A stretch of DNA of 47,987 bases from Alistipes sp. GTDB lineage: Bacteria > Bacteroidota > Bacteroidia > Bacteroidales > Rikenellaceae. The notes under the pieces are model-generated. The model had not been told where the DNA came from and made no database searches. It worked only from the letters and a program-made list of their open reading frames with translations. The stretch lies in NCBI GenBank assembly GCA_017381935.1, contig JAFOBG010000004.1:1-47987 (forward strand). Reading direction: 5' to 3'. Both the position numbers and the translations under genes were made by a program. Below, piece by piece: positions 41,698 through 47,987 of this stretch. Numbering within the stretch: the first letter of the stretch is position 1; each line of letters begins with the position of its first letter.

Positions 41698-42669
41698 CTA
41701 CTTTTTTCTTCCTACAAGACTCTCTACATAGGCTCTGAGGTGTACCAAGCGCTCTGCCGGAACAGAGAGTGTATCGAGTATAGCCAGCGCACGCGAAATA
41801 CGCACCGAAATCTGCTGCTCGGTCATCTGACGCGCACCGACTGCATCATAGACACCCTTTACAAGGGCAATCTTCTGCTCATCTGTAATATCCTTACGCT
41901 GGAAGGTTGTACGCAACACCTCACGCTGTGCCTCTGTGGCGTGTGAGAGGGAGATAATCATCAGATAGGTCTTTTTGCCCTCCAAGATATCTCCACCAAT
42001 CTTCTTACCCAACTGCTCGTCGCCATAGCTGTCAAGCAAATCGTCCTGCAGCTGGAAGGCCAGGCCAACCTCAATGGCAAACTTGTACAGACGCTGCAAA
42101 TCCTCCTCCGAAGCTCCGGCAAGCGTAGCTCCGATAGTTACAGCTCCAGCAAGCAGAGCCGCTGTCTTGAGCTCAATCATATTCATATACTCAGCCACAG
42201 CAACCTTCGCCTGAGTCTCAAAGTCCATATCGTACTGCTGACCCTCGCAGACCTGTGCCGCCATAGCATTGAAACGCTCAAAGACCTGAGGCAGATACTT
42301 GCTCTCAACGCCCTGAAGGTGGCGATAGGCCTCAATCATCATCACATCTCCAGAGAGAATAGCCACATTGCTACCCCACTTAGCATAGACAGAGGGGCGA
42401 GAGCGACGCATCATGGCGTTATCCATAATATCGTCATGAAGCAGGGTGAAGTTATGGAAAACCTCAACCGCAGTTGCTGCAGGAAGTACTCGCTGGATAT
42501 CGTCTGCATAGAGGTTGTAGGCAAGCATCGTCAGCACAGGGCGCATACGCTTTCCACCCTCGGCAAGTGTATAACGGATTGGAGCATAGAGCCTTTGTGG
42601 CTCGTCCGGCATATTAATCAAAGCGATATATCGCTCAAAGAGTTCGGCTATTTGTTGCGGCGTATTCAT
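41698..42669 (-). CDS. Polyprenyl diphosphate synthase, short-chain type
   Basis: 323 residues, trans-isoprenyl synthase fold. Motifs: GGKRMRP (38-44), first aspartate motif DDIMD at 79-83, second DDLLD near 218 (LAFQLQDDLLDSYGD). Phe74, five positions before the first aspartate motif, should close the pocket and limit the product to farnesyl or geranylgeranyl diphosphate, in contrast with Ala84 in the plus-strand synthase near 9037. The product may feed the longer enzyme or undecaprenyl synthesis. It heads an operon with the U32 gene. Confidence 0.9.
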   Translation of the reverse strand: MNTPQQIAELFERYIALINMPDEPQRLYAPIRYTLAEGGKRMRPVLTMLAYNLYADDIQRVLPAATAVEVFHNFTLLHDDIMDNAMMRRSRPSVYAKWGSNVAILSGDVMMIEAYRHLQGVESKYLPQVFERFNAMAAQVCEGQQYDMDFETQAKVAVAEYMNMIELKTAALLAGAVTIGATLAGASEEDLQRLYKFAIEVGLAFQLQDDLLDSYGDEQLGKKIGGDILEGKKTYLMIISLSHATEAQREVLRTTFQRKDITDEQKIALVKGVYDAVGARQMTEQQISVRISRALAILDTLSVPAERLVHLRAYVESLVGRKK

Positions 42670-42690
42670 ATCTACACAATTTTACTTATG

Positions 42691-42720
42691 CAAAGTTAAT
42701 CAACACAATTCAAATTACAA
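42691..42720 (-). promoter_or_regulatory. Promoter of the prenyl synthase-U32 operon
   Basis: TTG (42718-42720), 19 nt, TAACTTTG (42691-42698) on the minus strand, 21 nt before the ATG. Confidence 0.75.
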
Positions 42721-42764
42721 AATTAACTCCCCATTAATATATTTTATCCACTCATAAAATATAT

Positions 42765-42795
42765 TTTGCAGTTCTACGTTTTTTCACTACCTTTG
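42765..42795 (+). promoter_or_regulatory. ROK kinase promoter
   Basis: TTTG (42765-42768), 19 nt, TACCTTTG (42788-42795). It is divergent from the prenyl synthase promoter in a 183-bp gap. Confidence 0.78.
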
Positions 42796-42852
42796 GTACA
42801 GAGAAGTTACTTAATTGAATAAGTTTATAAAACATACCTAAAATTACTTACT

Positions 42853-43851
42853 ATGAAAAAATTGGCTTTTGGTGTTGATATTGGTGGTATCAATACTGCT
42901 TTTGGTCTGGTAGATGAGAAGGGCGACCTTTTTGGCGAGTCTGTAATCTCTACCCGTGCATATCCTAACTATCAGGACTATCCTCGTTATGTGGCTGACT
43001 TGTGTGAGGCAATGAAGTTGCTTATCAATGCCGTAAACTTCGAGTTTGAGCTTATCGGTATTGGTGTAGGTGCCCCTAATGCAAACTTCTACAAGGGCAC
43101 TATCGAGACCCCTGCAAACCTCTGGAAATTTACTGCTGACGATGCAAACAAGGATGAAAATCTTCGCATCTTCAACTTCGCAGACGACATTAAGGCGGCC
43201 TTCCCAGGCGTGCCTGTATATGTTACCAACGATGCCAATGCTGCTACTATCGGCGAGATGGTATATGGCAATGCAAAGGGCATGAAGGACTTTATAATGG
43301 TAACTCTCGGAACAGGCGTAGGCTCTGGATTTGTCTCTAATGGTGAGATGATTTATGGCCATGACGGCTTTGCAGGTGAGTTTGGACACGTTATCGTAGA
43401 GCGTGGCGGTAGAGAGTGCGGTTGTGGCAGACGTGGCTGTCTTGAGGCTTATGCATCTGCTATCGGCATTAAGAGAACTGCCTTTGAGTTGATGGCTACA
43501 ATGAACGACAGCTCTCCACTGCGCGACATCTCTTTCAACGACCTCGACTCGGCTATCCTCTATCAGCACGCACTTAAGGGCGATGCTATTGCAAAGGAGG
43601 CCTTCCGTCTGACAGGTATGCGCCTCGGTTATGCGCTTGCTGACGCCGTTACAATAACCTCGCCTGAGGCTATCTTCGTATTCGGCGGTCTTGCAAAGGC
43701 GGGCGATCTGATTCTCGACCCTATCAAGTGGTATATGGAGGAGAATATGCTATTCGCATTTAAGAATAAGGTAAAGGTACTCCCTTCAGGTCTTCAGAAC
43801 AAGAATGCCGCTATTCTGGGAGCCTCTGCCCTGGTTTGGCAGAATATGTAA
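42853..43851 (+). CDS. ROK-family sugar kinase (glucokinase-like)
   Basis: 332 residues. The N-terminal phosphate-binding motif is FGVDIGGINTAFGLV (6-20), the sugar site includes VTNDANAATIGEM near 123 and LGTGVGSGFV near 151, and the ROK zinc motif CGCGRRGCLEAY (near 188) is complete. The likely reaction is ATP-dependent phosphorylation of glucose, entering glycolysis with the aldolase encoded nearby. It lacks a helix-turn-helix domain, so it is an enzyme, not a ROK repressor. The last 26 nt of the coding region recur 287 bp downstream. Confidence 0.92.
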   Translation: MKKLAFGVDIGGINTAFGLVDEKGDLFGESVISTRAYPNYQDYPRYVADLCEAMKLLINAVNFEFELIGIGVGAPNANFYKGTIETPANLWKFTADDANKDENLRIFNFADDIKAAFPGVPVYVTNDANAATIGEMVYGNAKGMKDFIMVTLGTGVGSGFVSNGEMIYGHDGFAGEFGHVIVERGGRECGCGRRGCLEAYASAIGIKRTAFELMATMNDSSPLRDISFNDLDSAILYQHALKGDAIAKEAFRLTGMRLGYALADAVTITSPEAIFVFGGLAKAGDLILDPIKWYMEENMLFAFKNKVKVLPSGLQNKNAAILGASALVWQNM

Positions 43852-43891
43852 GAGCGTAGAGACTTTCAGACAGCAGAGCTGTTGTTACAAC

Positions 43892-43934
43892 AAAAGGACT
43901 TGACTTTGCAAATAAACTTGCAGGCAGTCCTTTT
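43892..43934 (+). terminator. Terminator after the ROK kinase gene
   Basis: AAAAGGACT and AGTCCTTTT form a 9-bp stem around a 25-nt loop that itself has a small TGCAA/TTGCA hairpin; ATTGTAAAA follows. Confidence 0.7.
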
Positions 43935-44012
43935 ATTGTAAAACCTACTTCGCAGGTCTCTGAAAGCCGAGAATGTGCCGATATATAGTATAGTATAAAA
44001 TATTGACATTCC

Positions 44013-44079
44013 CCCTAAATCCCCCTTTGAAAAAGGGGGACTTGGTCGTAGTAGAGGGCAGAGAATTCTGCCCTCTACT
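44013..44079. repeat. Intergenic hairpin cluster
   Basis: The gap 43852-44206 has no gene. It holds a CCCCCT direct pair and a CCCCCTTTGAAAAAGGGGG palindrome (about 44020-44040), then a perfect 13-bp hairpin AGTAGAGGGCAGA / TCTGCCCTCTACT with loop GAAT (44050-44079). No promoter consensus and no ORF run through it. Such C-rich palindromes are typical of repeated extragenic elements. Confidence 0.55.
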
Positions 44080-44111
44080 GCTCCGAGGTGCAACAAATAT
44101 CCTTTGATACA

Positions 44112-44137
44112 TCTGCCCTGGTTTGGCAGAATATGTA
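44112..44137 (+). repeat. 26-bp duplicate of the 3' end of the ROK kinase gene
   Basis: Identical to 43825-43850, which encodes the last eight residues (SALVWQNM) and the first two bases of the stop. The copy keeps frame and ends TAG. The repeated sequence contains TCTGCC-N7-GGCAGA, a perfect hairpin. Flanking bases do not match, so the identity ends sharply. Confidence 0.8.
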
Positions 44138-44159
44138 GCACCACGAAGGCTACAATAAC

Positions 44160-44188
44160 AAAGGGCAGTGCTTTTGACACTGCCCTTT
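44160..44188 (-). terminator. Terminator of the right-hand lipoprotein gene
   Basis: AAAGGGCAGTG and CACTGCCCTTT form a perfect 11-bp stem with a 7-nt loop, 19 nt past the stop on the minus strand; GTTATTG follows. Confidence 0.75.
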
Positions 44189-44206
44189 GTGTGTGTAAGA
44201 TATTGA

Positions 44207-47200
44207 TTAGTCCGCATAAACAACATTTATCACCCTACAGGTTGCACTATCCGGCATACCTGACAGTGGGTCCTTGCCATCTGCCCTGATTACTGAACCC
44301 TGAAGCTTAGAGCTCTTCTTGATGGTTACAGGCTCTGTAGCTGAGCCCATATTTACTGTAATATTGCTTGTAGCCACACGACCACCTAATAACACTCCAT
44401 AGTAAGCACCTCCAACAGTTGTAACATCTGTCTTTACTGTAAGCCCTCGCCAAGTATCGTTAGCCGAAGCGCCCATAACGCCACCAACCAAGACGCCATT
44501 TCCGCCCTCAACATTGATTGTACTCTCTACAGAGCCTCCGATAATGCCCTGCGCTGTATAGCCAATCATACCGCCAACACTTGATGTGGTTGCAGAAGAG
44601 AGACTCTTTACTCTCTTTACAGTAATAGCTCCCTTATAGCTACAAGCTGTCATGTGGCAACCTGTATAAGCGGCAATACCGCCAAGACGAATTATGGATG
44701 GGCAATCAAACTCTATATCGCCTGTAGAGGTACAATCCTTAATAGATGCAATACCATCTGCATCGTTTGAGCCGATAATACCGCCAAGATATGAGTATGA
44801 CTCTGTACAAGCGTGGTTTTTAACTGTTATCTTGCCGCTATTGCTACAACTATCCACGTTAACCTTACTTGTAGAGGTCTTAGCATAGTTCTTTGCAATC
44901 ACACCACCAATCATAACTGCTCTATTACAGCTCTGACCCATATATGTACAGTCAATAGTCATCGGTGCAGCGTTAGAGAGCTTAATGTTATGTCCGGAAG
45001 TATAACCTACAACACCTCCAAAGTCGCCAGAGACATTTGTATAGACTGTAAGTGCGCCCTCAGCACTATTGGTAACACTATCAAGGCTGCCTGCACCACT
45101 ACCTACAACACCTCCAATATAGTGGTATGGAGCGCCACCTGTATAGTCTGACAGAACGTTGGCTATAGTGTTGATTGAGCAAGTAAGCGCCGCATTATTT
45201 GAACAATTTGTAACAGGAGATGTGGCAGTTGCATAACCGATAGTACCTCCGCAACAAGAGTTTATTGCGTTGGTATGATACTCTCCCACTCCATAGTTGT
45301 TACAATTTGACACAATATCCTGAGCATAACCAATAACGCCACCATAGAAGGTCTTGACATTCTCCGAACCGTCATATACATCACTTCTGCTACAGCTTGA
45401 AAGGTCGTGTATCATTGTCAGCTGACCATAATTTGCACAATTTGTTGTCGTGCTACCATCCTTAGTAAGGCCGACAATACCACCAAAGTATGCATAAAGA
45501 CCTGTTGCATTTGCCTCAACCTGACCATAGTTATAACACTCCGATACAGTAGCCGAAGTCCAACCTACAACACCGCCAAAATATTGACGAGTACCTGCAG
45601 AGCCTGTTGTAGTTGGCTTCAAAATCAGCTTACCATAGTTAGTACAGTTTGTAAGTACTTGTGAGGTGAATAGGCTATAGTGCCCAACAGAGCCTGCAAT
45701 ACCGCCAAAGTTAGGGTGATTCTGACCTCCTGTAGCCGTTGCTCCGGCTGTGCCTGCAGAGCCCCAGGTGCCTGAAACATACACCTCTCCGTGGTTTACA
45801 CAGTTTATTACAGAGTGGAGTGTTGAGCCGACAATACCTCCGGTAGCTGGTCGTGTGCCTGCCTCTGCATCTGAAAGCGGAGTTACGAATGAGACCTTAC
45901 CGCTATTCTGGCAATCGGTAATTAGTGCCTGAGCGTAGCCAACAACACCACCGACGTTGGTATATGTTCCTGTACCCAAAGTCTTGAATGTGTAGCTCAC
46001 CTCGCCATTGTTGATACAATTAGCAATCGTACCCTCACTGCCAATCTCAATAGGGGTATTCTTATCACCCTCCGTCTTATACTGCGCCGAGAGTGTTGTT
46101 GAGCCGACAACACCACCAACAATAGCTCGACCAGGCTTGTCATCAATCGTTACCTTTACATCACCATTATTGATACAGTTCTCAACAAATATCTCGCCCT
46201 GACCATTATCGACTGATGGATTACTGTAGCCTACAATACCGCCAACATAGATAGCCTGGTCAACAACTGGGAAGTTACAGATAAAATCGCCATTGTTAAT
46301 ACAATCCTTTACTATACCATAACCCGATGCTACAATGGGTCCAAAGCGCTTGCTATCAACTGTAACATTTCCGTTAAGAGTAACATCTGCATTATTCACA
46401 CAACCCTCAACAAGGCCGACTGCATAGCCAACAATGATGGCAATATGCTGATTTTTTATCGACAAATCAGGATTAAATGAGCAAGATTGGTCAATTACAA
46501 GATTCTTCAGAACTCCACCCTCGCTAAGAGTGCCAATAAAGGCGAGTTTTGTGCTCCAATTCTTAAATGCAAAGCCCTGACCATTAAATTTACCTGCAAA
46601 ACTCTTAAGCTGTGCAAGATTTACACCCTTTAGGTCGATATCTGCGCCGAGCTTAACCTCGCCGTCAGTATTGACCCACCTATCATAGCCTGCTGAGCCA
46701 TTTGCAAGAGAGATAAAATCGACAAGGTCGTTGGCTGTCATGATAAGGGTCTCGGTAGAGGTCTTGGCAAACGAGAGCTGCGGCATGGTGTAGATTACAC
46801 CCGCCTCGATAGTAGCACCAGCACCCTTGAGGCTCTTTGTCATCACACCATTTCTATTATCCTGCACCTTGACTGTAAAGCCCTTTGAGTAGTTGCCCGC
46901 AGGAACTGCCACAACCACAGTTGCAACGCCATCTGTGGCCGATACCTCTGTTACTCGGATAATATCCTTACCCGCAAGTACAGAGATAGCCGCATTCTTA
47001 TAATCAATAGCAAAAGTACCTGAGATAGCCTCGCCACCATTGGCAATAACCGTTACTCGATCTACATTAGCCGCATTGGCAACCGAGAACTTAAGATAAC
47101 CATAGAGGTTCTTAAGCCTGATACTCTCAGTCTGCGAATAACCGACTAAAACACCTGAACCCACCGCAAATGAGCCCTCAACAAACCTCTGCTCCTCGGA

Positions 47201-47536
47201 GATTGTAAGGACATCGCCATCTATCAACTCCCCTGGATAGGCAATCTTATACTCATCTGCCACAAGCGCCTCAACAGTAAGAGAACTTGTGCCTACATAC
47301 TTTGAATCAACAGTAGTAACTACACCATTGACCACAACCTTATCCCCCTCACTCCAAAGTATAGGGTAGGTACCATCACTATTGACATCACCAATATAGG
47401 TACGACTCTGAGGTGTGTCTATAGCAACACCAAGAGTCGTTTTTAATGAAGGATTGTTATCCGTCGTTGCATCCTTCGAGCAAGATGCTGTCAGCATTAC
47501 CAATGCTAAACAAACAATAATTGATACTCTTTTCAT
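44207..47536 (-). CDS. Large surface lipoprotein with GLUG-like repeats (copy 2)
   Basis: 1109 residues, a paralogue of the protein at 1866-5165. Lipobox LTASC (Cys19) and the fimbrillin-like N-terminal domain (SRTYIGDVNSDGTYPILWSE, then GDKVVVNG) align directly. The repeat region (about 300-1050) runs in the same order as copy 1, with GTRPATGGIVGSTLHSVINC matching GTRAAAGGVVGCNLFSVENC. The C-terminus differs: repeats continue almost to the end and the extra terminal domain of copy 1 is missing. Codon use is ordinary, unlike the biased copy 1, so it is probably less expressed. The ATG at 47536 lies in the second unit of a 13-bp tandem duplication; the other unit offers an out-of-frame ATG. 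Confidence 0.85.
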   Translation of the reverse strand: MKRVSIIVCLALVMLTASCSKDATTDNNPSLKTTLGVAIDTPQSRTYIGDVNSDGTYPILWSEGDKVVVNGVVTTVDSKYVGTSSLTVEALVADEYKIAYPGELIDGDVLTISEEQRFVEGSFAVGSGVLVGYSQTESIRLKNLYGYLKFSVANAANVDRVTVIANGGEAISGTFAIDYKNAAISVLAGKDIIRVTEVSATDGVATVVVAVPAGNYSKGFTVKVQDNRNGVMTKSLKGAGATIEAGVIYTMPQLSFAKTSTETLIMTANDLVDFISLANGSAGYDRWVNTDGEVKLGADIDLKGVNLAQLKSFAGKFNGQGFAFKNWSTKLAFIGTLSEGGVLKNLVIDQSCSFNPDLSIKNQHIAIIVGYAVGLVEGCVNNADVTLNGNVTVDSKRFGPIVASGYGIVKDCINNGDFICNFPVVDQAIYVGGIVGYSNPSVDNGQGEIFVENCINNGDVKVTIDDKPGRAIVGGVVGSTTLSAQYKTEGDKNTPIEIGSEGTIANCINNGEVSYTFKTLGTGTYTNVGGVVGYAQALITDCQNSGKVSFVTPLSDAEAGTRPATGGIVGSTLHSVINCVNHGEVYVSGTWGSAGTAGATATGGQNHPNFGGIAGSVGHYSLFTSQVLTNCTNYGKLILKPTTTGSAGTRQYFGGVVGWTSATVSECYNYGQVEANATGLYAYFGGIVGLTKDGSTTTNCANYGQLTMIHDLSSCSRSDVYDGSENVKTFYGGVIGYAQDIVSNCNNYGVGEYHTNAINSCCGGTIGYATATSPVTNCSNNAALTCSINTIANVLSDYTGGAPYHYIGGVVGSGAGSLDSVTNSAEGALTVYTNVSGDFGGVVGYTSGHNIKLSNAAPMTIDCTYMGQSCNRAVMIGGVIAKNYAKTSTSKVNVDSCSNSGKITVKNHACTESYSYLGGIIGSNDADGIASIKDCTSTGDIEFDCPSIIRLGGIAAYTGCHMTACSYKGAITVKRVKSLSSATTSSVGGMIGYTAQGIIGGSVESTINVEGGNGVLVGGVMGASANDTWRGLTVKTDVTTVGGAYYGVLLGGRVATSNITVNMGSATEPVTIKKSSKLQGSVIRADGKDPLSGMPDSATCRVINVVYAD

Positions 47537-47556
47537 ATTTAGGTTTCATATTTAGG
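47531..47556 (-). repeat. 13-bp tandem duplication over the lipoprotein start codon
   Basis: On the minus strand CCTAAATATGAAA is repeated exactly, back to back (47556-47544 and 47543-47531). Each unit contains an ATG. The one at 47536 opens the lipoprotein; the one at 47549 opens a frame that stops after about 30 codons. The unit length is not a multiple of three. Confidence 0.95.
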
Positions 47557-47574
47557 TTCTTAGATTTTTACTCT

Positions 47575-47709
47575 TTACTCATCCCAACCCCAATTCTCCT
47601 CTGTAAGGTCGTCGTTAGAGATAGAAAAGCCCGCCTCTCAAATAACACATATCTTAACCAAACGTGACGAAATATACTCACAAGACTTGCTGCATGTAAT
47701 TTTACTCAT
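47575..47709 (-). pseudogene. 44-codon peptide ORF with an in-frame TGA (copy 2)
   Basis: ATG at 47709 to TAA at 47575-47577 spans 135 nt, the same length as the intact ORF at 1707-1841, and it stands at the same place, 38 nt before the paralogous lipoprotein. Codon 24 is TGA, splitting it into a 23-residue start (MSKITCSKSCEYISSRLVKI and three more residues) and a 20-codon tail beginning EAGFSISNDDL and ending GWDE. Aligned with the intact copy (Y, L, V and EAGF coincide without gaps), the TGA falls on that copy's Cys22, a TGC codon, so one base change explains it. The tail remains recognisable, so the loss is recent, or the stop is bypassed, or only the first part matters. Confidence 0.65.
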
Positions 47710-47738
47710 AACTATTTGGTTCTTAAAGTGGTTTCCTA

Positions 47739-47770
47739 CAAAAATACGAAATAAAAGTAGAAAAAGCAAA
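47739..47770 (-). promoter_or_regulatory. Promoter of the right-hand peptide/lipoprotein module
   Basis: TTTG (47767-47770), about 20 nt, TATTTTTG (47739-47746) on the minus strand. The leader to the peptide ATG is about 24 nt. Confidence 0.75.
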
Positions 47771-47813
47771 TAGAAATAAGGCAAACATGATTTATAATAA
47801 AACACCCCCCATA

Positions 47814-47957
47814 GTACCGCCGAGTACTGCCCACAGCACTGCCCACAGTACCGCAGCTTTTTGAAAAAAGCCGCCCCAAAAACTTTCGGAAAAACTTCGT
47901 TTTTCTTCTATGCTGTGGCGTGTTGGGAATAGCCCCTTATAGTGGCTATTACGACAA
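47814..47957 (+). repeat. Structured intergenic repeat, copy 3 (expanded)
   Basis: CCGAGTACTGCCC, with an extra ACTGCCCACAGTACCGC, at the left; then about 70 bp with small hairpins (CTTTTTGAAAAAAG); then GCTGTGGCGTGTTGGGAATAGC and the hairpin AATAGCC/GGCTATT followed by ACGACAAA. The end blocks match copy 1 at 32143-32200. No gene is seen from 47771 to the window end. Confidence 0.62.
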
Positions 47958-47987
47958 AAAACAGAGCCTTCACACTTTCAAGCGAGC

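Noticed and set aside
42844-43569. 241-codon open frame antisense to the ROK kinase gene
   Set aside because: It is the complement of a clear gene, with no motif and no promoter.
47575-47709. Selenocysteine reading of the TGA in the right-hand peptide ORF
   Set aside because: No SECIS-like hairpin was recognised right after the TGA and no selenocysteine genes are in the window; a nonsense mutation is simpler. Kept only as something to test.

Overview
The window is a piece of a Bacteroidota chromosome, most likely order Bacteroidales. The evidence is the 16S rRNA fragment at the left edge, promoters of the type TTTG - about 20 nt - TAnnTTTG in front of many genes, weak Shine-Dalgarno signals, the futalosine menaquinone genes, batD/batE, DUF3098 beside ftsX, and an EF-G2-type paralogue. 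The 16S fragment looks Rikenellaceae-like to me, but that family call is weak. No phage, IS element, CRISPR array or tRNA was seen. Most of the window is ordinary housekeeping chromosome; the accessory parts are the two large surface lipoproteins near the ends, one restriction-modification pair and a set of structured intergenic repeats.

Layout. 1-293: 5' end of a 16S gene reading left, with two tandem promoters. 873-1478: lspA. 1707-5165: a 44-residue peptide ORF followed by a 1099-residue repeat lipoprotein. 5308-8921 (minus): yfhO-like gene, ftsX, DUF3098. 9037-14320 (plus): long-chain prenyl synthase, FHS-type sugar transporter, EF-G2 paralogue, DUF3575-like protein. 14378-20330 (minus): thioesterase, then a tight operon read batD-batE-recR-sulfatase-META lipoprotein. 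20729-22342: class I fumarase. 22535-23089: mntP. 23107-23195: a candidate small RNA. 23466-26066: clpB. 26195-30989 (plus): dnaX-tyrS-folB-Na+ symporter. 31075-32076: class II aldolase. 32210-34503 (minus): type II restriction endonuclease and C5 methyltransferase. 34705-36279: lipoprotein of unknown role. 36556-37844: mqnB-mqnD. 37992-40293: MORN protein and aminopeptidase P. 40455-42669: short-chain prenyl synthase and a U32 protein. 42853-43851: ROK kinase. 44207-47709 (minus): a second repeat lipoprotein preceded by a broken copy of the same small peptide ORF.

How the parts relate. Isoprenoid and quinone functions recur (two prenyl synthases of different predicted chain length, mqnB, mqnD). 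Glycolysis and carbon supply are represented by the aldolase, ROK kinase, sugar transporter, fumarase and the EF-G2 paralogue. The most novel-looking unit is the repeated module of one strong promoter, a 44-codon peptide ORF with an E-A-G-F centre and a W-D-E end, and a GLUG-like repeat lipoprotein. It occurs twice, facing inwards from the two ends of the window. The right-hand copy carries an in-frame TGA where the left copy has a cysteine codon, plus a 13-bp tandem duplication over the lipoprotein start codon. A second unexpected signal is a family of hairpin repeats, two copies of which bracket the restriction-modification genes.
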